A stretch of DNA of 6,571 nt, taken from positions 1 through 6,571 of the forward strand of contig CAMYCP010000076.1 in the NCBI GenBank assembly GCA_947254385.1. Reading direction: 5' to 3'. The notes under the pieces were generated by a model. It did not search any database, was not told where the DNA came from, and worked only from the letters and a program-made list of their open reading frames with translations. The stretch comes from an uncultured Filifactor sp. Its GTDB lineage: Bacteria > Bacillota > Clostridia > Peptostreptococcales > Filifactoraceae. Numbering within the stretch: position 1 is the first letter of the stretch; the number at the start of each line of letters is the position of its first letter. Both the position numbers and the translations under genes were made by a program. Of the stretch, positions 1 through 5,362 are shown piece after piece.

Positions 1-4
1 CCTA

Positions 5-1372
5 TTATTCCTTGTCCAAACCACAATACGTCATCAGAATTGCTGCTTCAACGTGATAGGTATTTGGGAATTGATCCACTGCTACCGTATCGGTTGCTTC
101 ATATCCCGCTTGTTTAAAGAATATGAGTTCTTCGGCGAATGTTTTGGGATTGCACGATACATATATTATCTTTTCGGCGTTTAAACTTATGGTGTCTCTT
201 AACGCTTTTTCCGACAGGCCGTTTCGCGGGGGATCCAATATGATAAGGTACGGTTTTTCATCAAGTTTACTTAATGCTGTAGATACGTCCTCACATATGA
301 AGGTTATATTTTCAACATTATTTAAAGATGCGTTTCTCTTTGCTATCTCTACCGCTTCTTCAACTATTTCAACGGATATTATTTTATCGCATACGGATGC
401 AAGCAATATGCCGATAGTACCCGTTCCGCTATAAAGGTCGAATACGGTTTTATGTTTTTGATTTGCTAAAGCCGTTTTAGTAAATTCTATAACTTTGGAA
501 TATAGTATCTCAGCGCCGTGAGTGTTGGTTTGAAAAAATGAAAACGGTGAAATTTCAAATTTCATACCTAAAACATCATCACTGAATATATTTTTGCCAT
601 ACAATATTTTTAACTCGTCCTCTTGCACAACATCTGAAAATGAGTCGTTTGTCGTGTGTAATATTCCTGATATCCGACCTTTGAGTTTGAGATTTAACAG
701 AATTTTTACCCATTCACTAAGATCTGGATTATCTTGAGATGTGCTTATAAGGTTTATTAATATTTCTCCGGTGTTTTTCCCTTTGCGAATGACCAAGTGT
801 CTTAAATATCCCGTACGTTTCATTATGTGATAAAACGGAAGTTTGGAAGATATAAAATATTTTTCACTTGCCTTAAGTATATTTTTGTAATCCTCGTCAA
901 TCAACATACAATCATTTACCGATATTATGCTGTTTCTAAAATTAACTTGATGTAGTCCCAAATTAAGAGGAAAATCTTTTTGCTCGTTGCCAAAAGTAAA
1001 TTCCATTTTATTTTTATAAAAATATTGTTCAGTGCTTGGGATAATTTTGATATCATTAAATTCGGCATGTCCGTATTCAGCAAACATTTTTTTTAATGCA
1101 TTCAATTTAAGTTCAAGTTGCAATTCATACGGAACGGATAAATATGTACAACCCCCACATTTGCCGAATTTTTCACATACGGGTTCCGTTTCAATTTCTG
1201 AAGGTGATATTAAAGACAATATTTTACCTTTTTTCCCTTTCAAAACGATAGATACCGTTTGTCCGGGTATTCCCCGTTTCATATTAACCGCATTTTCTTC
1301 ATAATAGCCTGATGATTCTCCACCATATAAAAGTTCCGTTATTTTAACAGTTTTTATTTTATTTTTTTTCAT
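5..1372 (-). CDS. rlmD: 23S rRNA (uracil-5-)-methyltransferase, RlmD/RlmCD (RumA) type
   Basis: This 455-residue protein is a SAM-dependent enzyme that makes 5-methyluridine in 23S rRNA. The layout is that of the RumA/RlmD family. An N-terminal TRAM-like RNA-binding domain (about residues 5-60) is followed by a Cys set C66, C72, C75 and C155 that fits the family's [4Fe-4S] cluster. The C-terminal Rossmann domain has the SAM loop DLYSGTGTIG (312-321), FFQTN around Q281, DPPRNG (380-385), the nucleophile C407 in SCNPKT, and the general base E442 in HVE. Length is normal and the gene is complete. The ATG has GGAG at 1378-1381, five bases away. It is transcribed alone here, and its leader carries a structured repeat at 1396-1443. 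In Bacillota one enzyme (RlmCD) may modify both U747 and U1939, so the exact target site is uncertain, while the family is clear. Confidence 0.93.
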   Translation of the reverse strand: MKKNKIKTVKITELLYGGESSGYYEENAVNMKRGIPGQTVSIVLKGKKGKILSLISPSEIETEPVCEKFGKCGGCTYLSVPYELQLELKLNALKKMFAEYGHAEFNDIKIIPSTEQYFYKNKMEFTFGNEQKDFPLNLGLHQVNFRNSIISVNDCMLIDEDYKNILKASEKYFISSKLPFYHIMKRTGYLRHLVIRKGKNTGEILINLISTSQDNPDLSEWVKILLNLKLKGRISGILHTTNDSFSDVVQEDELKILYGKNIFSDDVLGMKFEISPFSFFQTNTHGAEILYSKVIEFTKTALANQKHKTVFDLYSGTGTIGILLASVCDKIISVEIVEEAVEIAKRNASLNNVENITFICEDVSTALSKLDEKPYLIILDPPRNGLSEKALRDTISLNAEKIIYVSCNPKTFAEELIFFKQAGYEATDTVAVDQFPNTYHVEAAILMTYCGLDKE

Positions 1373-1395
1373 GTTTTCTCCAATGTCTTTATTGA

Positions 1396-1443
1396 TATTA
1401 AACCCCCATGCCCTCGGACACTGCGATAAATGGGAGGTTTCAT
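1396..1443 (-). repeat. Structured repeat, copy A (inverted relative to copy B), in the rlmD leader
   Basis: Read on the minus strand, this starts ATGAAACCTCCCA and ends in GAGGGCATGGGGGTTTAA. The ends pair: AAACC with GGTTT and CCCAT with ATGGG, around one bulged T, giving about 10 base pairs. Inside is a small second hairpin, GTCC-GA-GGGC, containing one T:G pair. The same ends and the same inner GATAA/TTATC motif recur at 5139-5195 in the opposite orientation. On the minus strand the element ends about 24 bases before the rlmD start codon, so it would be transcribed as part of that leader if the promoter lies upstream. I could not recognise it as a known riboswitch. A dispersed palindromic element (MITE- or REP-like, or an IS200/IS605 end relic) is the likeliest reading, and that is inference. 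Confidence 0.7.
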
Positions 1444-1738
1444 AGTAATTCTTTGTTAAAATCAGTCATGAAGACCTAAATATTCTTGAAAATTTTGTAC
1501 GGCAACTTAATTTTACAAGATTCGGTTCTTTTTCTATATCAAAGGACGCCCTTTTTGCTTATACTACTCTCTAATAGAAATATCATTTAATTTATTACAT
1601 CGAACACTTCGTGCATCGTTTTGAATGAAATAAGTGTGGAAAGTTGCACTAAAGCGTTACAATATTAATGATTTTTCTATCAGGTTTTGTTATTACACAT
1701 AATATTTTCCTTAACCGTCTAAAATTAATTTTAGTTTT
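1444..1738. other. Intergenic DNA without a recognisable gene
   Basis: This AT-rich stretch lies between copy A of the repeat and the end of the broken gene. I found no open frame with a ribosome binding site, no tRNA-like fold and no clear consensus promoter for rlmD. Two items stand out. TCTCTAATAG at 1568-1577 matches, in reverse complement, a 10-mer near copy B at almost the same distance from the repeat core (see findings). A short palindrome CTAAAATTAATTTTAG at 1719-1734 is followed on the plus strand by six T. It sits just beyond the stop of the minus-strand gene but has the T-run on the wrong side to be that gene's terminator. Confidence 0.5.
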
Positions 1739-2286
1739 TTAATATTTTGCATTTACATAGTCATCAATCAATGATTTTTTATATTCCTTGTCAAATACGT
1801 CATTCATTTCGAGTTTTTCTTTTATAAATGGGCTGGTACTATGAAATATAGCTAATATTTCTTCATATTTAAGTACGACTTCATACAGGCGGTGTTTCAA
1901 TTTGTCGGATTTTACACGGATATAGTATGATTGAATTCCCTGATAATCACAAAGTTTGAGTATTTTAATCAATGTCTTGTCTTTCAATTTATAATTGAGT
2001 TCAGCCATGTCATAATATTTAGAAGTCTCTTCGGGATGCTTGTTTTGTTTTTCCAAATTTTTGGCAAGCATTTTGAAATATTTGCCGGACATATTGAAAT
2101 ATTGATAATTGTATATGGCTTTATACATATTGTCCACTATTTTAAAGACCGGTTTATTTAAATTTTTTAAGAAAAAATAACTTTGTTCTATATATTCTTT
2201 TTTTGAAATGTCTCCTTGATAAAATTGACGGTTAAGTGAATCTTTTGTGCGAAAAAAATTTCAAAAAAATTTTCGACATATGCCAT
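1739..2286 (-). pseudogene. Uncharacterised clostridial-type protein, interrupted by one -1 frameshift
   Basis: The ATG at 2284-2286 is preceded by GGAGGAG (2293-2299, six bases away), and a good promoter lies just upstream. Its frame reads MAYVENFFEIFF and then stops after 32 codons at 2188-2190. Moving to the -1 frame inside the T7 tract (plus coordinates 2252-2258) gives a continuous reading that runs through RTKDSLNRQFYQGDISKKEY into the long downstream frame, ending in KKSLIDDYVNAKY. The restored product would be 182 residues, soluble, rich in Tyr and Lys, with no signal peptide or membrane segment. From memory it resembles an uncharacterised Clostridia family (possibly DUF6648) in which both the NFFE...GDISK start and the KSLID-YVN-Y end are conserved; this was not searched. 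No internal start in the downstream frame has a ribosome binding site. The break could be a recent mutation, a sequencing slip in the homopolymer, phase variation or programmed frameshifting. The first two are likeliest a priori. Confidence 0.72.
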
Positions 2287-2306
2287 ATTTATCTCCTCCG
2301 GTGTTT

Positions 2307-2337
2307 ATTATACCATTTATATGAATGATTTTGTAAA
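2307..2337 (-). promoter_or_regulatory. Extended -10 promoter of the frameshifted gene
   Basis: On the minus strand TGGTATAAT (2315 down to 2307) is a perfect extended -10, TG-n-TATAAT. A -35-like TTTACA (2337 down to 2332, five of six matches to TTGACA) lies 19 bases upstream of the hexamer, slightly long but tolerated with an extended -10. The predicted start near 2300 leaves a leader of only about 14 bases that is almost entirely ribosome binding site. An intact promoter argues against long decay of the gene behind it. Bases 2338-2460, further towards the Nudix gene, show nothing I can name. Confidence 0.6.
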
Positions 2338-2460
2338 TTCAACTATACATACCGTCTAATCGAAAAGTAAATATTTCATCAAATTTTTGTCCGTTACCGT
2401 CGTTTTAAAGTTTCGCATCCACATTCAGTTGCGGGGATAATTTAAGAAAAATTTTTTATC

Positions 2461-2492
2461 TTGAATTATAAAGCGCTTAGTTGTATTATAAT
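2461..2492 (+). promoter_or_regulatory. Candidate promoter of the nudix-ychF-ireB-ruvX operon
   Basis: A consensus -10 TATAAT sits at 2487-2492. The best -35-like hexamer is TTGAAT at 2461-2466, but the 20-base spacing is too long for a strong sigma-A promoter, so the -35 assignment is doubtful. Transcription from here would start near 2499-2500, exactly at the foot of the hairpin at 2500-2548. No other promoter-like site of this quality is seen before the Nudix start. Confidence 0.45.
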
Positions 2493-2499
2493 AGACAAA

Positions 2500-2548
2500 A
2501 CATGGAAAACTTTGTGTAAATAGCCGTTTTTTACACAACTTACCATGT
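2500..2548 (+). promoter_or_regulatory. Long two-part hairpin at the 5' end of the operon leader
   Basis: ACATGG (2500-2505) pairs with CCATGT (2543-2548), and the perfect 9-base arm TTGTGTAAA (2512-2520) pairs with TTTACACAA (2530-2538). A small internal loop separates the two stems and a 9-base apical loop caps them. An 8-base direct repeat TAGACAAA occurs at 2492-2499 and 2548-2555, on both sides of the palindrome. If the TATAAT at 2487-2492 is used, the hairpin forms the very 5' end of the mRNA, which would be expected to protect it from decay. It could instead be a tiny palindromic insertion or a protein-binding operator. No T-run follows closely enough to call it an intrinsic terminator. 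Confidence 0.55.
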
Positions 2549-2570
2549 AGACAAATTATTTTTGATTATC

Positions 2571-2597
2571 TTTAAAAACTGAAATAGAGTTTTTAAA
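2571..2597 (+). promoter_or_regulatory. Second leader hairpin just before the Nudix ribosome binding site
   Basis: TTTAAAAACT (2571-2580) and AGTTTTTAAA (2588-2597) are perfect 10-base inverted repeats with a 7-base loop. Immediately after, TCTC (2598-2601) can pair with GAGA (2610-2613), which overlaps the GGAG Shine-Dalgarno, so a third weak hairpin may shade the ribosome binding site. The stem is AT-only apart from one G:C pair, so its stability is modest. Confidence 0.45.
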
Positions 2598-2608
2598 TCT
2601 CAATTTTT

Positions 2609-2612
2609 GGAG
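2609..2612 (+). promoter_or_regulatory. Shine-Dalgarno that sets the Nudix start at GTG 2619
   Basis: GGAG lies six bases before GTG at 2619-2621, an ideal spacing. The frame also opens with TTG at 2607, but that codon overlaps the GGAG and has only weak purine sequence upstream, so GTG is the better start. Confidence 0.75.
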
Positions 2613-2618
2613 AATATC

Positions 2619-3227
2619 GTGATAGATATAAACAATATATTCAATAATATAAGAGATAATGATTTTTTAATCGACCGTTCAGATCAGTTTTCCGTGATTA
2701 TATTGTTGATTGATGATGAGAATATAAGCGTTCTGTTTGAAAGGCGTTCTGCCGGTATTCCTCAGCCGAATGATATTTCTCTTCCCGGAGGGAAAATAGA
2801 TGCAACCGACAAATCCCCTTTGGATGCGGTTCTTAGAGAAACTGAAGAAGAACTCGGTATTTCAAGAAATGATATTTTAAAAGTTAAAAAATTCGGAATA
2901 CACGTCTTGCCGTCGGGTAGCCTTATACACATATTTGTAGGCGTTGTTTCAAAAGATACGGAATTTAATATAAGCGTAGATGAAGTTCAGAGCGTGCATA
3001 AAATACCTCTGAAATGTTTTCTAAATCAACAACCTCTTGTTTTTAAAGGTAGAGTCGATGTGACTAAACCGGACAATTTTCCATATCATCTGATTTCCAC
3101 GGGAAAAGATTATAAGTTCTATTACGGATTTTACAATACGTATTTTTATATATGCGACGATATTGTCGTATGGGGAATCACGGCGTATATAATGCATTTT
3201 TTCTTAAAGTTTGTGTCAAAGGAGTAA
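2619..3227 (+). CDS. Nudix hydrolase, CoA pyrophosphatase (NudL/YeaB) type
   Basis: With the GTG start the protein has 202 residues. A Nudix box spans about 57-81, with GGKID, then RETEEELGI (R73, E74, E77, E78), the Mg2+-binding glutamates of the fold. Just before it, RRSAGIPQPNDISLPGG (42-58) resembles the signature that marks CoA-diphosphatase Nudix enzymes, in which RS is followed by QPG-x-x-x-FPGG. Here the usual Gly is Asn51 and the Phe is Leu55. The C-terminal VWGITAYI is also typical of that subfamily. Such enzymes cut CoA or acyl-CoA to 3',5'-ADP and phosphopantetheine, probably as cytosolic clean-up. The stop codon follows directly on the ychF Shine-Dalgarno with only five bases between genes, so the two are co-transcribed. 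The Nudix call is firm; the CoA specificity is likely but not certain given the altered signature. Confidence 0.88.
   Translation: MIDINNIFNNIRDNDFLIDRSDQFSVIILLIDDENISVLFERRSAGIPQPNDISLPGGKIDATDKSPLDAVLRETEEELGISRNDILKVKKFGIHVLPSGSLIHIFVGVVSKDTEFNISVDEVQSVHKIPLKCFLNQQPLVFKGRVDVTKPDNFPYHLISTGKDYKFYYGFYNTYFYICDDIVVWGITAYIMHFFLKFVSKE
3221..3224 (+). promoter_or_regulatory. Shine-Dalgarno that sets the ychF start at ATG 3233
   Basis: GGAG in AAAGGAG ends eight bases before ATG 3233. The same frame is open further upstream from 3152, inside the Nudix gene, but that 27-residue extension is out of character for the family, which begins at MKLGIVG. The start at 3233 is therefore clear. Confidence 0.85.
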
Positions 3228-3232
3228 AATTA

Positions 3233-4324
3233 ATGAAATTAGGGATTGTAGGTTTGCCTAACGTAGGCAAAAGCACATTGTTTAACGCTATAACCGATGC
3301 CGGAGCCGAGGCCGCCAACTATCCGTTCTGTACCATAGATCCGAACGTAGGTGTCGTTTCCGTTCCGGATGAAAGGCTGGAAGTTTTATCTAAATTCAGC
3401 AATTCAAAAAAAATTGTACCGACTTATATAGAGTTTTATGATATTGCAGGGCTTGTAAAGGGCGCAAGCAAGGGTGAAGGCTTAGGCAACAAGTTCCTGT
3501 CGCATATACGTGAAGTTGAGGCGATCGTACACGTAGTTCGCTGCTTTGAAGATGAAAACATCGTACATGTGGACGGAACGATAAATCCGAGACGTGACAT
3601 AGAAACCATAAATATGGAACTTATCCTTTCGGACATAGAAGTCTTGGAACGCCGAATTTCCAAAACAATCAAGATGGCAAAAGCCGATAAAAGTTTAAAC
3701 AAAGAACTGGACATAATGAACAAAATTATGGAAAGCCTTCAAAATTTCGTATCTGCACGCACACTTCAATTTGATAACGACGATGAAAGTTTTGTAAAAA
3801 GTCTCAATCTTTTAAGCTATAAACCTATAATATATGTAGCCAACATAAGCGAAAACGATATGGATACACCGGACAACAGTTTTGTAAATGAAGTTAAAGA
3901 ATATGCCGCAAGCGAATCTTCGCCGGTTATAGTAATATGTGCGGAAATCGAATATCAAATAGCGCAACTTGAATCCAAAGAAAAACAAATGTTTTTGGAA
4001 GAACTGGGACTTGGTGAATCCGGTTTGGATAAACTTATTAAACAAAGTTATTCCACCCTTGGTCTGATGTCGTTCTTGACGACCGGCCCCGAAGAATCCC
4101 GTGCATGGACTATTAAAAAAGGTACCAAAGCGCAGGAGGCGGCAGGCAAAATACATTCCGACATACAACGCGGTTTTATAAGAGCGGAAATAATATCATA
4201 TGATGTATTCGTGAAGATAGGCGGCAGTATGACGGTTGCTAAAGAAAAAGGACTTATCAGATCCGAAGGAAAAGAATATATAATGCAGGAAGGAGATATA
4301 GTAAACTTCAGGTTTAACGTATAG
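3233..4324 (+). CDS. ychF: Redox-regulated ribosome-binding ATPase YchF (OLA1 family)
   Basis: This 363-residue protein has the usual family length. It has an Obg-type G domain with the P-loop GLPNVGKS (7-14), the G3 motif DIAGLVKGA (70-78) and NISE (204-207) in place of the NKxD guanine motif, the change that makes YchF prefer ATP over GTP. The residue after the P-loop Gly is Leu8, fitting the class that lacks a catalytic Gln. A helical, coiled-coil-like insert (about 130-200) and a C-terminal TGS domain (about 278-361, with [10 protein letters not shown] and [11 protein letters not shown]) complete the fold. The protein binds ribosomes and is linked to translation and the oxidative stress response. 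It sits between the Nudix gene and ireB in a tight operon, and the ireB ribosome binding site overlaps its stop codon. I see no anomaly. Confidence 0.97.
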   Translation: MKLGIVGLPNVGKSTLFNAITDAGAEAANYPFCTIDPNVGVVSVPDERLEVLSKFSNSKKIVPTYIEFYDIAGLVKGASKGEGLGNKFLSHIREVEAIVHVVRCFEDENIVHVDGTINPRRDIETINMELILSDIEVLERRISKTIKMAKADKSLNKELDIMNKIMESLQNFVSARTLQFDNDDESFVKSLNLLSYKPIIYVANISENDMDTPDNSFVNEVKEYAASESSPVIVICAEIEYQIAQLESKEKQMFLEELGLGESGLDKLIKQSYSTLGLMSFLTTGPEESRAWTIKKGTKAQEAAGKIHSDIQRGFIRAEIISYDVFVKIGGSMTVAKEKGLIRSEGKEYIMQEGDIVNFRFNV

Positions 4325-4335
4325 GAGGATTATTT

Positions 4336-4590
4336 ATGAACGATAATTACACGATGAGATTTTCAGCCACTTCCACAAATGAAATGATGATAAAAGAAAT
4401 TTTTCAAAAAGTTACAGACGCCATGATTGAAAAAGGTTATAATGCGGTGGATCAGTGGGTAGGATTTATAATTTCCGGAGATCCGGGATATATAACAAGT
4501 TATAAAGATGCAAGAAATATGGTTGTAAAAGTAGACAGAGATGAATTGCTAGAACATATTTTGCGTTTTTATATAAAAAATGCCAAATGA
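4336..4590 (+). CDS. ireB: IreB family regulatory phosphoprotein (UPF0297)
   Basis: This small cytosolic protein of 84 residues has the full-length IreB pattern: EKGYNAVDQ (32-40), the signature SGDPGYITSYKDAR (47-60) and RDELLEHILRFYI (68-80). In Enterococcus IreB is phosphorylated near its N-terminus by the PASTA Ser/Thr kinase IreK and restrains cephalosporin resistance; T6 here lies in the matching NYTMRF segment. A perfect AGGAGG (4323-4328) overlaps the ychF stop and sits seven bases before the ATG. The stop overlaps the ruvX start as ATGA, so translation is probably coupled. The ireB-ruvX pair is the classic Bacillota arrangement, but the usual upstream neighbour is alaS, whereas here it is ychF. 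No kinase gene is in the window. Confidence 0.95.
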   Translation: MNDNYTMRFSATSTNEMMIKEIFQKVTDAMIEKGYNAVDQWVGFIISGDPGYITSYKDARNMVVKVDRDELLEHILRFYIKNAK

Positions 4591-5000
4591 ACAGAATACT
4601 GTCACTTGACGTAGGAGAAAAACGCATCGGAATGGCAATCAGCGATCTTATGGGCTGGACTGCACAGCCTCTGTATACCTTGCATAGAACCGCATTAAAA
4701 AAAGATATCAACGAAATTTTATCAGTCATCTCAAAAAACAAAGTAAATAAAATAATTGCCGGACTTCCGAAAAATATGGACGGAACACTGGGTTATCAGG
4801 GCAAACTCACACAAAAATTTATAGCTGAATTACTTTTAAGTACGGATATTCCGTTTGAATGGGTGGATGAACGTATGACGACATTGCTCGCAAGACAGAT
4901 GATGAAACAATCCGAAGTAAAGAAAAAAAATAAAAAAAATATTGTAGATACCGTAGCGGCAACACTTATCCTTGAAACGTATCTTACAAGTCATCGGTAA
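4587..5000 (+). CDS. ruvX: RuvX/YqgF, RuvC-like nuclease (putative pre-16S rRNA processing)
   Basis: This 137-residue single-domain protein has the RNase H fold of YqgF. The acidic active-site positions are visible: D8 in LDVGEKRIG, the GLPKNMDG strand-loop (59-66), D94/E95 in VDERMTT and D121 in NIVDTVAA. The family is proposed to trim the 5' end of 16S rRNA (YqgF) or to resolve Holliday junctions (RuvX), and the role in Bacillota is not settled. The ATG overlaps the ireB TGA by four bases, so the gene lacks its own spaced ribosome binding site and likely depends on coupling. A run of A and AAT near 4919-4941 encodes the Lys/Asn-rich segment KKKNKKN (112-118). It is the last gene of the operon; the small DUF1292 gene that often follows ruvX is absent. 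Confidence 0.94.
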   Translation: MNRILSLDVGEKRIGMAISDLMGWTAQPLYTLHRTALKKDINEILSVISKNKVNKIIAGLPKNMDGTLGYQGKLTQKFIAELLLSTDIPFEWVDERMTTLLARQMMKQSEVKKKNKKNIVDTVAATLILETYLTSHR

Positions 5001-5005
5001 AAATC

Positions 5006-5132
5006 CTATTAGAGACCCCTAAAAATTTAATTTCCAAAAAATAAAATATGGATTTTATAATGTTTTCCATTCGAGCTTTTTGAGATGTTTACTGATTTTC
5101 TTTAAAAATGTAGTATAGAGTCTTAAGCGGAA
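5006..5132 (+). other. Intergenic DNA after ruvX, possible distal part of the copy B element
   Basis: No gene is seen here. CTATTAGAGA at 5006-5015 starts six bases after the ruvX stop and lies 133 bases before the ATG of copy B; near copy A the same 10-mer lies 134 bases before the corresponding ATG. Between these two points the sequences are not clearly alike. A weak promoter-like pair, TTTACT (5089-5094) and TAGTAT about 17 bases later (near 5112-5117), could drive a short transcript through the repeat to the terminator at 5275-5321. That is speculative. Confidence 0.3.
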
Positions 5133-5198
5133 TTTAACATGAAACCTCCCAGATTGCTTTCACTTATCGTGTTGCCCGAGGGCATGGGGGTTTAACAT
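5133..5198 (+). repeat. Structured repeat, copy B, flanked by TTTAACAT direct repeats
   Basis: AAACCTCCCA (5142-5151) pairs with TGGGGGTTT (5185-5193) around one bulged T. The perfect hairpin TGCCC-GA-GGGCA (5173-5184) abuts the outer stem, and CAC-TTATC-GTG (5161-5171) can form another small hairpin, giving a three-way-junction shape. The ends match copy A (1396-1443): 18 bases AAACCCCCATGCCCTCGG are shared on the opposite strand, as is GGGAGGTTTCAT. Copy B is about 10 bases longer in the middle. TTTAACAT stands at both 5133-5140 and 5191-5198. The element lies between ruvX and the shared terminator with no gene in its own orientation behind it, which speaks against a cis-acting riboswitch. 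Confidence 0.7.
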
Positions 5199-5274
5199 TA
5201 AGTTTCTTTACAAAAATTTCTAATGTAAAAATTAATACTACAATTTCTTATGCAATTTTGTATGAAATTTTAAA

Positions 5275-5321
5275 AAAATGGCTAAATTCAACAAAATAAA
5301 ATGTTGAAATTTAGCCATTTT
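5275..5321. terminator. Bidirectional intrinsic terminator between ruvX and pta
   Basis: AAAATGGCTAAATTCAACA (5275-5293) and its near-perfect complement at 5302-5321 form a stem of about 19 base pairs with one bulged A and an 8-base A-rich loop. On the minus strand the stem runs into seven T, a strong end for pta, whose stop is about 40 bases upstream. On the plus strand it is followed by TTTTAATTTTATTT, so it can also end the operon reading out of ruvX. Confidence 0.88.
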
Positions 5322-5362
5322 AATTTTATTTAGAAAATAATTTCAATTCAGCCGGTGATTTT

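Noticed and set aside
123..434. Long open frames on the plus strand inside rlmD (also 1032-1304)
   Set aside because: They are antisense shadows of a well-supported gene, with no ribosome binding site and no recognisable protein.
1444..1600. A remnant of tnpB or another transposase next to copy A
   Set aside because: The only open stretch on the minus strand is about 30 codons between stops and carries no TnpB motif, so a transposon link rests only on the hairpin-like end.
1719..1740. A palindrome followed by six T, terminator-like on the plus strand
   Set aside because: The stem is all A:T apart from its end pair, the T-run is on the plus strand, and no plus-strand gene precedes it; the nearby minus-strand gene would need the T-run on the other side.
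1668..1742. A 24-codon plus-strand open frame of hydrophobic residues
   Set aside because: No ribosome binding site or promoter is present, and in AT-rich DNA such short Phe/Ile-rich frames are expected by chance.
3436..4168. Minus-strand open frames within ychF, and another at 4466-4741 across ireB-ruvX
   Set aside because: They lie opposite genes with full family signatures and their translations look like no known protein.
5139..5195. An 18-codon open frame (starting MKPPRLLS) spanning copy B of the repeat
   Set aside because: There is no ribosome binding site, and copy A shares the ATG and ends but has a different spacing that breaks the frame, so the conservation is structural, not coding.
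1396..5198. The repeat pair as a CRISPR array or riboswitch
   Set aside because: There are only two copies, in inverted orientation 3.7 kb apart, with no regular spacers, and copy B has no downstream gene in its orientation; neither copy matches a riboswitch core I know.
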